Source of the DNA: an uncultured delta proteobacterium
GTDB lineage: Bacteria; UBA10199; GCA-002796325; 1-14-0-20-49-13
Assembly (NCBI GenBank): GCA_903868375.1
Contig: CAIPVD010000244.1
Span: 1-14,643, forward strand
Direction of reading: 5' to 3'
Length of the DNA: 14,643 bases
Below, piece after piece: positions 7,731-14,561 of this stretch. The position numbers and the translations under genes were made by a program. Under the pieces are notes generated by a model that made no database searches, had not been told where the DNA came from, and saw only the letters and a list, made by a program, of their open reading frames with translations. The first letter of the stretch is position 1. Every line of letters starts with the position of its first letter.

Positions 7731-8468
7731 ATGTTAGATAAAATATCTGTGATACTCGTCGAGACCCAAGGGTCGCTGAACATCGGCATGGTTGCGCGGG
7801 CGATGAAGAATTGCGGCATCATGCGGCTGAAACTTGTTGCTCCGGTCAATTTCAACAAGAAAGAGGCGCTTCACATGGCCTGCTTTGCAAAAGACACCGT
7901 CGAGAAGGCCGAATTTTACGATACCCTTGAAGACGCGTTAAGTGACGAAACTTGCTCCGCCGCGCTAACAAGAAGGGTGAGCAAGACCCGCGCCCCTTTC
8001 TACGAGCTGAAGAAGATAGGCCTGAAGCTGGTTCAAAGGGCGGAAGAAGGAAGTTTGGCTCTCGTCTTCGGAAGGGAAACGGACGGGCTAACTAACGAAG
8101 AAATATGCCAATGCGATTACAGGGTAAGCATTCCGACCTACGAACCGCACGGCTCGCTTAATCTGGCGCAGGCAGTACTCCTTACCTGCTACGAAATATT
8201 CATGAGAGCGGGGCACGCGAAGATAACGCGTCACGTGAAAAAATTAGATGCCGACGAATTCGTCACGCAAAAAGAGATGAGGCCCATGCTTACACGCATG
8301 GATGAAACGCTAAACCTGATCGGTTACGACGATAGGGATGGAGGCGACCTTCGCCGCAAGATACTTCTTGCCTTCAAGGATATCGTAGGGCGAGGCGGGC
8401 TGCGTAAAAAAGACGTGAATATGTTCGATGGTATCTGGGCTCAAATAAGGGAATCTATTCGGGCTTGA
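7731..8468 (+). CDS. trmJ: TrmJ-family tRNA (cytidine/uridine-32-2'-O)-methyltransferase
   Basis: A 245-residue SPOUT-class RNA 2'-O-methyltransferase. The N-terminus ISVILVETQGSLNIGMVARAM is the TrmH/TrmJ motif 1. Motifs 2 and 3, which form the SAM-binding trefoil knot, are LVFGRETDGLTNEE and IPTYEPHGSLNLAQAVLLTCYE. A helical C-terminal extension with a positively charged stretch fits TrmJ, which methylates position 32 of the tRNA anticodon loop, rather than TrmL or TrmH. I prefer the ATG at 7731; an in-frame TTG at 7719 would add four residues (MKRH). There is no clear Shine-Dalgarno for the ATG. A weak promoter candidate, TTGAAA (7694-7699) with TATTGA (7717-7722) and a 17-base spacer, would start transcription almost at the ATG. 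The 3' end overlaps the convergent lipoprotein gene by 14 bases. Position-32 specificity is inferred from family resemblance. Confidence 0.85.
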   Translation: MLDKISVILVETQGSLNIGMVARAMKNCGIMRLKLVAPVNFNKKEALHMACFAKDTVEKAEFYDTLEDALSDETCSAALTRRVSKTRAPFYELKKIGLKLVQRAEEGSLALVFGRETDGLTNEEICQCDYRVSIPTYEPHGSLNLAQAVLLTCYEIFMRAGHAKITRHVKKLDADEFVTQKEMRPMLTRMDETLNLIGYDDRDGGDLRRKILLAFKDIVGRGGLRKKDVNMFDGIWAQIRESIRA

Positions 8469-8964
8469 GTGAAAGGGATGCGGCAATTTCAGCATCGTTA
8501 CCTATCGCTTCGCAGTCTATTTGCTGAAGTCGAAGCGCTTTTTCCCCTTCATGAAGTTTGAGAGGCAGCGTGCTGCCAAGTACCGTGGCCATTTTATCCT
8601 TGGTCGTAAATGTCGGTTGATGTTCGAACTTTTGGACGATCTTCACCTCGCCGCCGTGATATGCATCGGTGAAATCGGCAACGACGAAGCAAGAAAGCCC
8701 AGACGAATCGAATAGGGTCGTAAGCCCCTTTGAAACCTGTACCTTGACGGGCGTTGAATTTTCCACCTTAATCTCGTGTGGGCCCGCCTCCACCTCTTTT
8801 GTGATGTGGTTGGTCGGGCGAATGGTGAAATTTCTGCCGTCGATGGATATTTTAAGCGTTTCGATATCGCTGTTCACCAGCGTTACAGCTCCAGGATTTT
8901 TTGGAGAGCATCCGGCAGCTACGATGAAAAACAAAATTACCAACGTAAAAGAAATAGTCTTCAT
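8455..8964 (-). CDS. Small lipoprotein of unknown function
   Basis: A 169-residue protein I do not recognise. It starts with a lipoprotein signal peptide: MKT, hydrophobic core, and lipobox VAAGC with the lipidated cysteine at 19. Serine at +2 suggests outer-membrane sorting rather than retention in the inner membrane. The mature part opens with a predicted beta-rich region (VTLVNSDIETLKISIDGR, then EAGPHEIKVENS), reminiscent of PEGA-like or immunoglobulin-like sheets, but I cannot assign a family. The ATG at 8964 overlaps the stop of the upstream lipoprotein gene as ATGA and has GAGG (8974-8971) 6 bases upstream. It is the fourth gene of the hpnH-hpnG operon. Its 3' end overlaps the convergent trmJ by 14 bases. 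Confidence 0.72.
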   Translation of the reverse strand: MKTISFTLVILFFIVAAGCSPKNPGAVTLVNSDIETLKISIDGRNFTIRPTNHITKEVEAGPHEIKVENSTPVKVQVSKGLTTLFDSSGLSCFVVADFTDAYHGGEVKIVQKFEHQPTFTTKDKMATVLGSTLPLKLHEGEKALRLQQIDCEAIGNDAEIAASLSLKPE

Positions 8965-9842
8965 TTTAGGCCTCGCTTAAGCATCGCCTTGGCCGTCTTT
9001 TGGTCGATGACGGCATTTACATTAACGAGAGAATCGTCCCTATCTATCTTAATTTCATCTAACACGTCGGCAAGCCACGGTTCATCCACCGATTGAATCG
9101 TCTTTATCGTTTTGATCCCTTCCAGCTCTTCGACCATAGACTTTGCCGCTTCTTTGCTGGCAAGGCTCGCCACTGCAAAGACCTTCATTGTCGAAGTAAT
9201 ATCCGCATAGAATTCCAGCGAACCTATCTTTGAATAATATTTCGATGCATCATTAATATGGCCCCAAAAAATGCGGGAGGTGTCGACCGCCGGCGGCTTG
9301 CCGGAGCCTTTATCGCCAATCAGTTTCTTTAGCGAATCTTTGTTGCCAAAGGCTATCAGGTATTTTTCCAAAAAGGTGAACGAAGAATCTGGCTCGTCGG
9401 TAGATGTATAAAGTTTCTTGTGCCGATAGGAGTCTTCCTGAAGTTCCGCCTCGTCTTCTTTAAGCGTTTCACCGATCTTCTGTAATATGGCTTCGGGTTC
9501 GAACTTGCCGCCGATGAACATAACGTCGTTCGCGAAAGCTACAATGCCAACATCGGTTTGAATATTGAACGCCTTGAAGAGCTGCAAGTTCTTATCCGCA
9601 TTATTAGTAAATACCTCTTTGAAAAAATCGGTTTCGGCAAGTTTGTTCAGGTCGGCAACGACGATGTAAGGCGATGAGCCAGAGATCCAGGGCGATATCC
9701 GCTCCCATTTTTCGGAAAGCGGCGCGGCCGGGTCGAATGGACGAAAATTTTGGCAAGAGTTGCAGGAGGCTAGAAGCAGGATCGTCATCCCCGCGAAGAT
9801 GGGGATCCAAAAATATCGTTTAGTAAATCTTGATAAGCTCAT
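8961..9842 (-). CDS. Lipoprotein of unknown function with repeat-derived signal peptide
   Basis: A 293-residue protein with a lipobox LLAS-C27. The signal peptide's hydrophobic core begins with WIPIFAGMT, the typical translation of a dispersed palindromic DNA repeat that lies here. Asparagine at +2 is compatible with outer-membrane sorting. The mature protein has the pattern of surface or periplasmic proteins that begin SSPYIVVADLNKL, with mixed alpha/beta segments including a possible repeat of FANDVMFIGGKF and FLEKYLIAFGNK; I cannot name a family. The ATG at 9842 has GAGG (9853-9850) 7 bases upstream and overlaps the hpnG end by 23 bases. The only later in-frame start near the lipobox (Met19) would leave a signal peptide with no basic residue and too short a core, so I keep the longer start. 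Co-transcription with hpnH/hpnG suggests an envelope role, not a proven hopanoid role. Confidence 0.75.
   Translation of the reverse strand: MSLSRFTKRYFWIPIFAGMTILLLASCNSCQNFRPFDPAAPLSEKWERISPWISGSSPYIVVADLNKLAETDFFKEVFTNNADKNLQLFKAFNIQTDVGIVAFANDVMFIGGKFEPEAILQKIGETLKEDEAELQEDSYRHKKLYTSTDEPDSSFTFLEKYLIAFGNKDSLKKLIGDKGSGKPPAVDTSRIFWGHINDASKYYSKIGSLEFYADITSTMKVFAVASLASKEAAKSMVEELEGIKTIKTIQSVDEPWLADVLDEIKIDRDDSLVNVNAVIDQKTAKAMLKRGLK
9784..9808. repeat. Palindromic intergenic-type repeat (GTCATCCCCGCG family) inside a gene
   Basis: ATCCCC (9787-9792) and GGGGAT (9801-9806) form an inverted repeat around an 8-base loop, flanked by GTC on the left and CC on the right. The sequence closely matches a small palindromic element widely dispersed between genes in many proteobacterial and environmental genomes. 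Read on the minus strand in the gene's frame it gives WIPIFAGMT, a well-known spurious peptide signature. Here it lies in the signal-peptide coding region of the lipoprotein at 8961-9842. I see only one copy in this window. Confidence 0.7.
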
Positions 9843-10560
9843 TTGTAAACCTCGCGAGCGATTCCCTTGCCTTCGATGCGCAGAACTGCAAATGCGGCAT
9901 AGACGCTATATTCTGCGGATGACGGATCAGGTTCGTCGCCACATTAAGCATCTTGGTAGATCCGTCTTCGCCTACAACGCCTGCGAGCTTTGGCAGCGGC
10001 ATATCCATCGGGTCCATGACGGAGCGGATAACGGCGAATGGCGTGTTGAGCGCATCTGCAACCTCGGCAAGCCCGAAGGATTCCATATCGACGGCAATGG
10101 CGCCGAACTTTGTGCCAAGATAGGCCTTCTCGTGCGGGGCATCTATTACCTTATCTACGGTAAGCATCGTGCCGTTCAGGAACTTTACCTCGGAACTTTT
10201 CAAGGCGCCCTTAACCGCATCCGAAAGTTTTTCGCTGTTTTTGTAGGCGTGAAACGTCCTGTTTTCCGTTTCATGTGCCACGCTATCGGCAATTACTACG
10301 TCGCCAAGAGATAGCTCTGGTGCAAGCGCTCCGCAATATCCGATATTGATGCAGGCCTCCGTCTTAAATTCTTTGATGCAGAACTCTGTTGCCCGTTTCA
10401 TTTTTTGAGTGCCGATACCTGTATGGGCAAGGAGCAGTTCCTTTCCCAAATATTCTCCGTGAATAATAATGGCGGGGCGCAGATGGATGGTCGCCCTAAC
10501 ATCCATTTCTTTCAGGATGAAGCTTATCTCGTCTTTTAAGGCGGCAATTATTGTGATCAT
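9820..10560 (-). CDS. hpnG: Adenosylhopane nucleosidase/phosphorylase HpnG
   Basis: A 246-residue purine-nucleoside-phosphorylase/MTAN-superfamily enzyme. Visible superfamily features are the N-terminal IIAALKDEISFIL, the phosphate/ribose region HTGIGTQKM, the core NIGYCGALAPELSLGDVVIADSV, the ribose-binding-type VDMESFGLAEVA and a likely catalytic aspartate in IRSVMDP. On its own this could be an MTA/SAH nucleosidase, but it lies three bases after hpnH on the same strand. In known hopanoid producers HpnG removes adenine from adenosylhopane, the HpnH product, to give ribosylhopane. It is cytoplasmic. The ATG at 10560 has no Shine-Dalgarno, so translation is probably coupled to hpnH. The end overlaps the following lipoprotein gene by 23 bases. 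The HpnG call rests mainly on context. Confidence 0.83.
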   Translation of the reverse strand: MITIIAALKDEISFILKEMDVRATIHLRPAIIIHGEYLGKELLLAHTGIGTQKMKRATEFCIKEFKTEACINIGYCGALAPELSLGDVVIADSVAHETENRTFHAYKNSEKLSDAVKGALKSSEVKFLNGTMLTVDKVIDAPHEKAYLGTKFGAIAVDMESFGLAEVADALNTPFAVIRSVMDPMDMPLPKLAGVVGEDGSTKMLNVATNLIRHPQNIASMPHLQFCASKARESLARFTNELIKIY

Positions 10561-10563
10561 AGA

Positions 10564-11565
10564 TTAAAAGATCGTCCACCAGGCCATTCGTAACATGTCC
10601 TTTAGGCTCTTGCTCGTTTGCATTGCAACGGTCGCCTCGAATCCGCAATGTGCCATGCAGTTGCGGCAGCGGGCATCTTCACCTGCCTGATATTTGTTCC
10701 AATCGACCGCTTTCATGAACTCGCCGAAATCTTCGTAGTGAGTATCCGTGATAAGGTAGCAGGGCGCCTTCCAGCCGGCTATGTTGTAGGTTACGTTTCC
10801 CCAGGGGCTGCATTTGAAATCGCGGAGCCCTGCCAGGAAATCTAAGAATAAAGGTGTACTCCAAACGCGGAAGTTCTTTGCGAATTTGCGGATCTCTCCA
10901 AATTTTTCCGCGATCTCTTCGCGCGTCATGAATACCGCTTGGTCTTCAACGTCTTTGTAATCGAAACCTGGAGAAATCAGCATGCCATCTACGCCTAACA
11001 TGTCTAAATGATGAAATAGGTCTTCTATCTCGCCAGGGTCGGTTTCTTTATAAACGGTCGTGTTCGTGCAGACGGTTAAACCTTTCTTCTTTGCCAGGCG
11101 GATGTTTTCGCATACCTGCCGGAACGTGCCCGGGCGCTGGACTATCGCGTCGTGCGTCTTTTCCATTCCGTCCAGGTGGATGTTTATATTGAACATCGGG
11201 TGCGGCTTTAAAATATCGAGCTTCCTGTCGAGTATCGTGCCGTTGGTGCAGAGATAGACAACCTTGCCTCTTGCTAGCGTTTCATCGATCAGTTCTTCGA
11301 TATATTTATATAGAAGCGGCTCGCCTCCGCAAATGGAAACGACCGGCGCCGAGCTGTCGTCTATCGCCTTTAGGCATTTTTCCAGCGGCAGTTGTTCGGA
11401 GATTGTATCGGCATATTCGCGAATGCGGCCGCAGCCTTCGCATGTCAAGTTACAGGCATGAAGCGGTTCGAGCATTAAAACTAGCGGAAACCTTTCACGT
11501 TTTTCCGCTTTGTTCTTTTTGATGGACCTGGCAACGGCAATCGTCTGTTTTATTGGAAATCGCAT
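10564..11565 (-). CDS. hpnH: Adenosyl-hopene transferase HpnH (radical SAM)
   Basis: A 333-residue radical SAM enzyme. It generates a 5'-deoxyadenosyl radical and adds it to hopene to make adenosylhopane, the first step of C35 hopanoid side-chain synthesis. The cluster motif CxxxCxxC is C38-NLT-C42-EG-C45, right after the HpnH-like FPLVLMLEPLHACNL. GGEP (in SICGGEPLLY) is the SAM-binding motif, and a C-terminal cysteine cluster CRNCMAHCGFE matches the HpnH tail. I chose the ATG at 11565 because the family begins about here; the frame extends to a TTG at 11604 that would add 13 non-conserved residues. There is no Shine-Dalgarno; a weak extended -10 (TGCTAATTA) lies about 11 bases upstream of the ATG. 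It heads the operon with hpnG and two lipoproteins. No squalene-hopene cyclase gene is in view. Confidence 0.93.
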   Translation of the reverse strand: MRFPIKQTIAVARSIKKNKAEKRERFPLVLMLEPLHACNLTCEGCGRIREYADTISEQLPLEKCLKAIDDSSAPVVSICGGEPLLYKYIEELIDETLARGKVVYLCTNGTILDRKLDILKPHPMFNINIHLDGMEKTHDAIVQRPGTFRQVCENIRLAKKKGLTVCTNTTVYKETDPGEIEDLFHHLDMLGVDGMLISPGFDYKDVEDQAVFMTREEIAEKFGEIRKFAKNFRVWSTPLFLDFLAGLRDFKCSPWGNVTYNIAGWKAPCYLITDTHYEDFGEFMKAVDWNKYQAGEDARCRNCMAHCGFEATVAMQTSKSLKDMLRMAWWTIF

Positions 11566-11648
11566 AGTTGGCGGACTAATTAGCACCGAAGCACCAAAAA
11601 GCAATAATTAAATTGATAGAGGCCGCTTCCACATGTTAGGTATTTCGC

Positions 11649-12935
11649 ATGAAATTTGAGCGGTCAAATGCCCTATTCAATGAAGCGCAGAAGGTTTTGG
11701 TCGGTGGCGTCAATTCTCCGGTTCGAGCATTTAGGCACGTTGGAGGCGTTCCTCCTTTCATTAAGCGTGCAAGCGGCGCCTACATTTGGGATGAAGACGG
11801 AAATAAGTATATAGATTACGTGGGAACCTGGGGTCCGGCGATACTTGGCCATGCGCATCCGAAAGTGATTAGCGCGATAAAGACGGCGGCGGAAAATGGG
11901 ACGAGTTTTGGCGCCCCATGTGAACTGGAAATAAAACTGGCGCAGATGGTTAAGACGGCATTTCCATCTATCGACCTGGTGCGATTTACAAGTTCCGGCA
12001 CCGAAGCCGTTATGGGGGCGGTTCGTGCCGCACGCGGTTTTACGGGGAAAGATAAGATAATCAAATTCGAAGGCTGTTACCATGGCCATGCCGATTACTT
12101 ACTGGTTAAGGCCGGAAGCGGTGCGTTGACGGGAGGCTCCCCCGATTCTGCCGGTGTGCCGGCCGACTTTGCGAAGCATACGCTCGTTGCAAAATATAAC
12201 GATCTTTCATCTGTCGAAGAGTTGTTCCTGAAGAACAAAGGTGAAGTTGCTTGCCTAATAGTTGAACCGGTCGCTGGGAATATGGGCTGCGTTCCGCCTA
12301 GCCCTGGTTTTTTGAATGGGCTTCGAGCGCTTTGCGATAAATATCAGGCGCTCATCATATTTGATGAGGTGATGACGGGTTTTAGGGTTTCTTATGGCGG
12401 CGCGCAGGAGCTGTACAATATCAAGCCGGACCTAACTGCCTTGGGCAAGATCATTGGCGGAGGCTTACCCGTGGGCGCTTATGGCGGCCGCCGTGAAATT
12501 ATGGAAAAGGTCGCGCCGCTTGGCCCCGTTTATCAGGCCGGAACATTATCTGGTAACCCAATTGCAATGTCTGCCGGTATCAAGACGCTCGAGCTATTAA
12601 ATGATAAGAAGAATTTTGAAAAATTACCGGCGCTGACAAGGCGCCTGGTCGCAGGTATTGGTAAAGTTTTAGAGGCGAAAAATGTTCCGCATCATCTTAC
12701 GCAGGTAGGATCTATGTGGACGCTATTTTTCACCGGTAAAGATGTGAGAAATTTAGATGACGTGATGGCCTGCGACAAGGGACGGTTCATAAAATATTTC
12801 CATGCAATGCTTGAAAGTGGGGTCTATCTTGCGCCGTCGCCGTATGAAAGCGGTTTTGTTTCGCTTGCGCATACGGAAAAGGATATAGATGCGACGGTTA
12901 AGGCGTGCGAGATGGCTATTCCAAAAATAATATGA
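11649..12935 (+). CDS. hemL: Glutamate-1-semialdehyde 2,1-aminomutase
   Basis: A complete 428-residue PLP-dependent enzyme, the usual family length. It converts glutamate-1-semialdehyde to 5-aminolevulinate, the last step of the C5 route into heme and other tetrapyrroles, in the cytoplasm. Diagnostic features are the N-terminal GGVNSPVRAF (19-28), the PLP-phosphate site SSGTEA (115-120), YHGHAD (134-139), FDEVMTGFR (238-246) and the Schiff-base lysine K267 in LGKIIGGGLPVGAYGG. The ATG at 11649 has no good Shine-Dalgarno. A promoter candidate, TTGATA (11613-11618), lies 17 bases before the weak TTAGGT (11636-11641), which would start transcription almost at the ATG. The stop overlaps the atpZ start as ATGA, so heme precursor and ATP synthase genes share a transcript. 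Presence of hemL rather than hemA-type ALA synthase argues against an alphaproteobacterium. Confidence 0.97.
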   Translation: MKFERSNALFNEAQKVLVGGVNSPVRAFRHVGGVPPFIKRASGAYIWDEDGNKYIDYVGTWGPAILGHAHPKVISAIKTAAENGTSFGAPCELEIKLAQMVKTAFPSIDLVRFTSSGTEAVMGAVRAARGFTGKDKIIKFEGCYHGHADYLLVKAGSGALTGGSPDSAGVPADFAKHTLVAKYNDLSSVEELFLKNKGEVACLIVEPVAGNMGCVPPSPGFLNGLRALCDKYQALIIFDEVMTGFRVSYGGAQELYNIKPDLTALGKIIGGGLPVGAYGGRREIMEKVAPLGPVYQAGTLSGNPIAMSAGIKTLELLNDKKNFEKLPALTRRLVAGIGKVLEAKNVPHHLTQVGSMWTLFFTGKDVRNLDDVMACDKGRFIKYFHAMLESGVYLAPSPYESGFVSLAHTEKDIDATVKACEMAIPKII

Positions 12936-13171
12936 AGGACGATCTTAAAAATTCGGTATATTACACGTTCGGCCTATACGGAGCTGTGGGCATTCAGCTG
13001 GCGGCGAGCGTTGTAGTTGGCCTTATGTTTGGGAATTACATAGATGAAAAGCTTGGGACAAGCCCGTGGCTTGCGGTTACAGGGACAGTTCTTGGCACAG
13101 TGGCGGGTATTTGGAACCTTGTGCGAATACTTAACTGGAACGAACGGATAAACGGTGGCGACGATGCTTAG
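12932..13171 (+). CDS. atpZ: AtpZ/AtpI family ATP synthase accessory protein
   Basis: A 79-residue membrane protein with two transmembrane helices (about 12-34 and 43-66). It shows the AtpZ pattern GIQLAASVVVGLMFGNYIDE, then LGTSPWLAVTGTVLGTVAGIWNLVRI. AtpZ proteins sit ahead of Fo genes and are thought to help c-ring assembly or Mg2+ supply together with AtpI. I chose the ATG at 12932, which overlaps the hemL stop as ATGA; the open frame extends to a GTG at 12905 but the extra nine residues lie within hemL. There is no Shine-Dalgarno, so translation likely depends on coupling to hemL. Its end overlaps atpI by 8 bases. Confidence 0.85.
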   Translation: MKDDLKNSVYYTFGLYGAVGIQLAASVVVGLMFGNYIDEKLGTSPWLAVTGTVLGTVAGIWNLVRILNWNERINGGDDA

Positions 13172-13511
13172 AAAAGTAGAAATAATAAATGCAGTTATAG
13201 GTTTGATGGCGGCTGCGATAGCCTTTGTCGTCTGGAAGGATCATAAAATATCCTTGTCTGTGGCGTTAGGCTCTGTTATAGGCGGCGCCAACTTTTGGGC
13301 GTTATATATAATTGCGAATGGCCTATTGGGCGGTGCCGGCGGGAAGCTTCGGATGGCGCTCTTTGCGATGTTTAAATTTTTGGTGCTTATATTCGTTCTC
13401 TGGGCCTTGATAAAATTCACCACCGTTAATATTGTGGCGTTGCTCATTGGCCTGTTTATGATAATTATGTCCGTTATCATCGGATACATGTTCTGGAATG
13501 AAAGACTTTAA
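13164..13511 (+). CDS. atpI: ATP synthase subunit I (AtpI-like membrane protein)
   Basis: A 115-residue, almost entirely hydrophobic protein with four predicted transmembrane helices (about 6-24, 31-55, 66-84 and 88-110). The GSVIGGANFWAL segment is the small-residue helix typical of bacterial AtpI proteins, poorly conserved helpers of c-ring assembly. Sequence alone is weak; position between atpZ and atpB makes the call. I chose the ATG at 13164, with GGTGG at 13154-13158 upstream; a GTG at 13155 would add three residues. It overlaps atpZ by 8 bases and atpB by 14 bases. Confidence 0.8.
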   Translation: MLRKVEIINAVIGLMAAAIAFVVWKDHKISLSVALGSVIGGANFWALYIIANGLLGGAGGKLRMALFAMFKFLVLIFVLWALIKFTTVNIVALLIGLFMIIMSVIIGYMFWNERL

Positions 13512-14208
13512 CCTTTTCATATGGCTGGGCGAGCGGGTAAGTTGGCTTTCGTGGGTGAACGAAGATACCATCCACATAGCAACGGCCGCGTTCATTGTGA
13601 TAGTCCTCCTTGTCCTTGGAACTATTGCCGGTATCAAGCTTAGAGATACCGAAAATTTTATCGTCCCATCTAAAAAGATCACGTTGCCTGGGCTATTCGA
13701 AGCCTTTGGCGAGGCGATTCTAAATCTCCTTGAAGGGATAATGGGCGAAAGGGCTATAAAGTTCTTGCCTCTTATCGGCACGATATTCATCTACATATTG
13801 TTCTGCAACGTCTTAGGGCTAATACCCGGCTTTGCCCCGCCTACGGACAATATAAACACGAACATCCCGATAGCTCTTACGGTATTTGTTTATTACAACG
13901 CCGTTGGGATAAAGGAACATGGCTTTGTTAAATATTTCAAGCATATGAGCGGGCCGCTTATCTGGCTTGCGCCTCTTATGTTAACGATCGAGCTGATAAG
14001 CCACTGTGTTAGGCCTCTCTCTTTGTCGGTCCGTCTTTTTGGCAATATGACCGGCGACCATATGGTTCTGGGCATATTTTCGCAACTAGTGCCGCTCGTT
14101 GTTCCGGTGATATTTTTTGGACTTGGATTATTTGTTGCATTTATACAGGCTTTCGTGTTTTCATTGCTCTCCGCCGTTTATATAGGATTGGCAATAGAGC
14201 ATAATTGA
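13498..14208 (+). CDS. atpB: F1Fo ATP synthase subunit a
   Basis: A complete 236-residue integral membrane protein, the stator subunit that forms the ion half-channels beside the c-ring. The essential arginine is R179 in SVRLFGNM, preceded by RPLSLS as in typical bacterial a subunits. GLIPGFAPPTDN (107-118) is the usual loop after the third hydrophobic segment, and the C-terminal helix holds FIQAFVFSLLSAVYIGLA. The ATG at 13498 overlaps atpI by 14 bases and lacks a clear Shine-Dalgarno, pointing to translational coupling. It is followed by atpE 16 bases on. Subunits b, delta, alpha, gamma, beta and epsilon are not in the window, so the ATP synthase genes are split into at least two loci. Confidence 0.96.
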   Translation: MKDFNLFIWLGERVSWLSWVNEDTIHIATAAFIVIVLLVLGTIAGIKLRDTENFIVPSKKITLPGLFEAFGEAILNLLEGIMGERAIKFLPLIGTIFIYILFCNVLGLIPGFAPPTDNINTNIPIALTVFVYYNAVGIKEHGFVKYFKHMSGPLIWLAPLMLTIELISHCVRPLSLSVRLFGNMTGDHMVLGIFSQLVPLVVPVIFFGLGLFVAFIQAFVFSLLSAVYIGLAIEHN

Positions 14209-14210
14209 TC

Positions 14211-14217
14211 AAGGAGG
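14211..14217 (+). promoter_or_regulatory. Strong Shine-Dalgarno for atpE
   Basis: AAGGAGG lies 7 bases before the atpE ATG, in the 16-base gap after atpB. It is the best Shine-Dalgarno in the window. Strong independent initiation fits the need for many c subunits per enzyme, whereas the upstream atp genes rely on overlaps. Confidence 0.8.
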
Positions 14218-14224
14218 ATTAAAG

Positions 14225-14554
14225 ATGAAAAAGGCGTTAGTAGGATTTGCGGTATTTGCTATTAATATGATGTTAGTGGGCCTTGCAATGGCCGAAGACG
14301 TGGCATCTTCCGGATCGGCATCATCTAATATGAAGCTAGGGTTAGCCATTGGGGCCGGTATCGGAATTGGGCTTGCGGCATTTGGCGGTGCGTTGGGGCA
14401 GGGGAAGGCGGCAGCAGCGGCGCTAGAGGGAATCGCCCGCAATCCAGAGGCATCTGCAAAGATATTAACCCCGATGATCATTGCACTTGCATTAATCGAG
14501 TCACTTGTAATATACGCCCTCGTCGTTGCATTCTTGCTGCAGGGGAAGATTTAA
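14225..14554 (+). CDS. atpE: F1Fo ATP synthase subunit c, with an N-terminal leader
   Basis: A 109-residue c-ring subunit. Helix 1 is about 37-68 (glycine-rich, GAGIGIGLAAFGGALGQG), the polar loop is ARNPEA (71-76) and helix 2 is about 80-106. The ion-binding carboxylate is E92 in LIESLVIYALVV. Q59 in helix 1, S93 next to the glutamate and Y97 are residues also found in Na+-binding c subunits. Typical bacterial c subunits have about 70-90 residues; this one has about 35 extra N-terminal residues that look like a signal peptide (MKK, hydrophobic core, LAMA before EDVASS). The same type of leader occurs in some other bacterial c subunits and may be cleaved. The start is fixed by the strong Shine-Dalgarno. 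It is the last atp gene here; two hairpins and a tRNA follow. Confidence 0.95.
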   Translation: MKKALVGFAVFAINMMLVGLAMAEDVASSGSASSNMKLGLAIGAGIGIGLAAFGGALGQGKAAAAALEGIARNPEASAKILTPMIIALALIESLVIYALVVAFLLQGKI

Positions 14555-14561
14555 GATTTTG

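Noticed and set aside
9760..10314. Open frame of 184 codons on the plus strand opposite hpnG and the lipoprotein gene
   Set aside because: It is antisense to a well-conserved HpnG-type coding sequence, has no recognisable domain and is a frame shadow.
9820..10560. Calling the nucleosidase an MTA/SAH nucleosidase (MtnN)
   Set aside because: Adjacency to hpnH by three bases and its sequence around VDMES fit HpnG better; MtnN is kept only as the fallback.
11566..11604. TTG start adding 13 residues to HpnH
   Set aside because: The ATG at 11565 gives the usual family N-terminus, and the weak promoter candidate lies within the extension.
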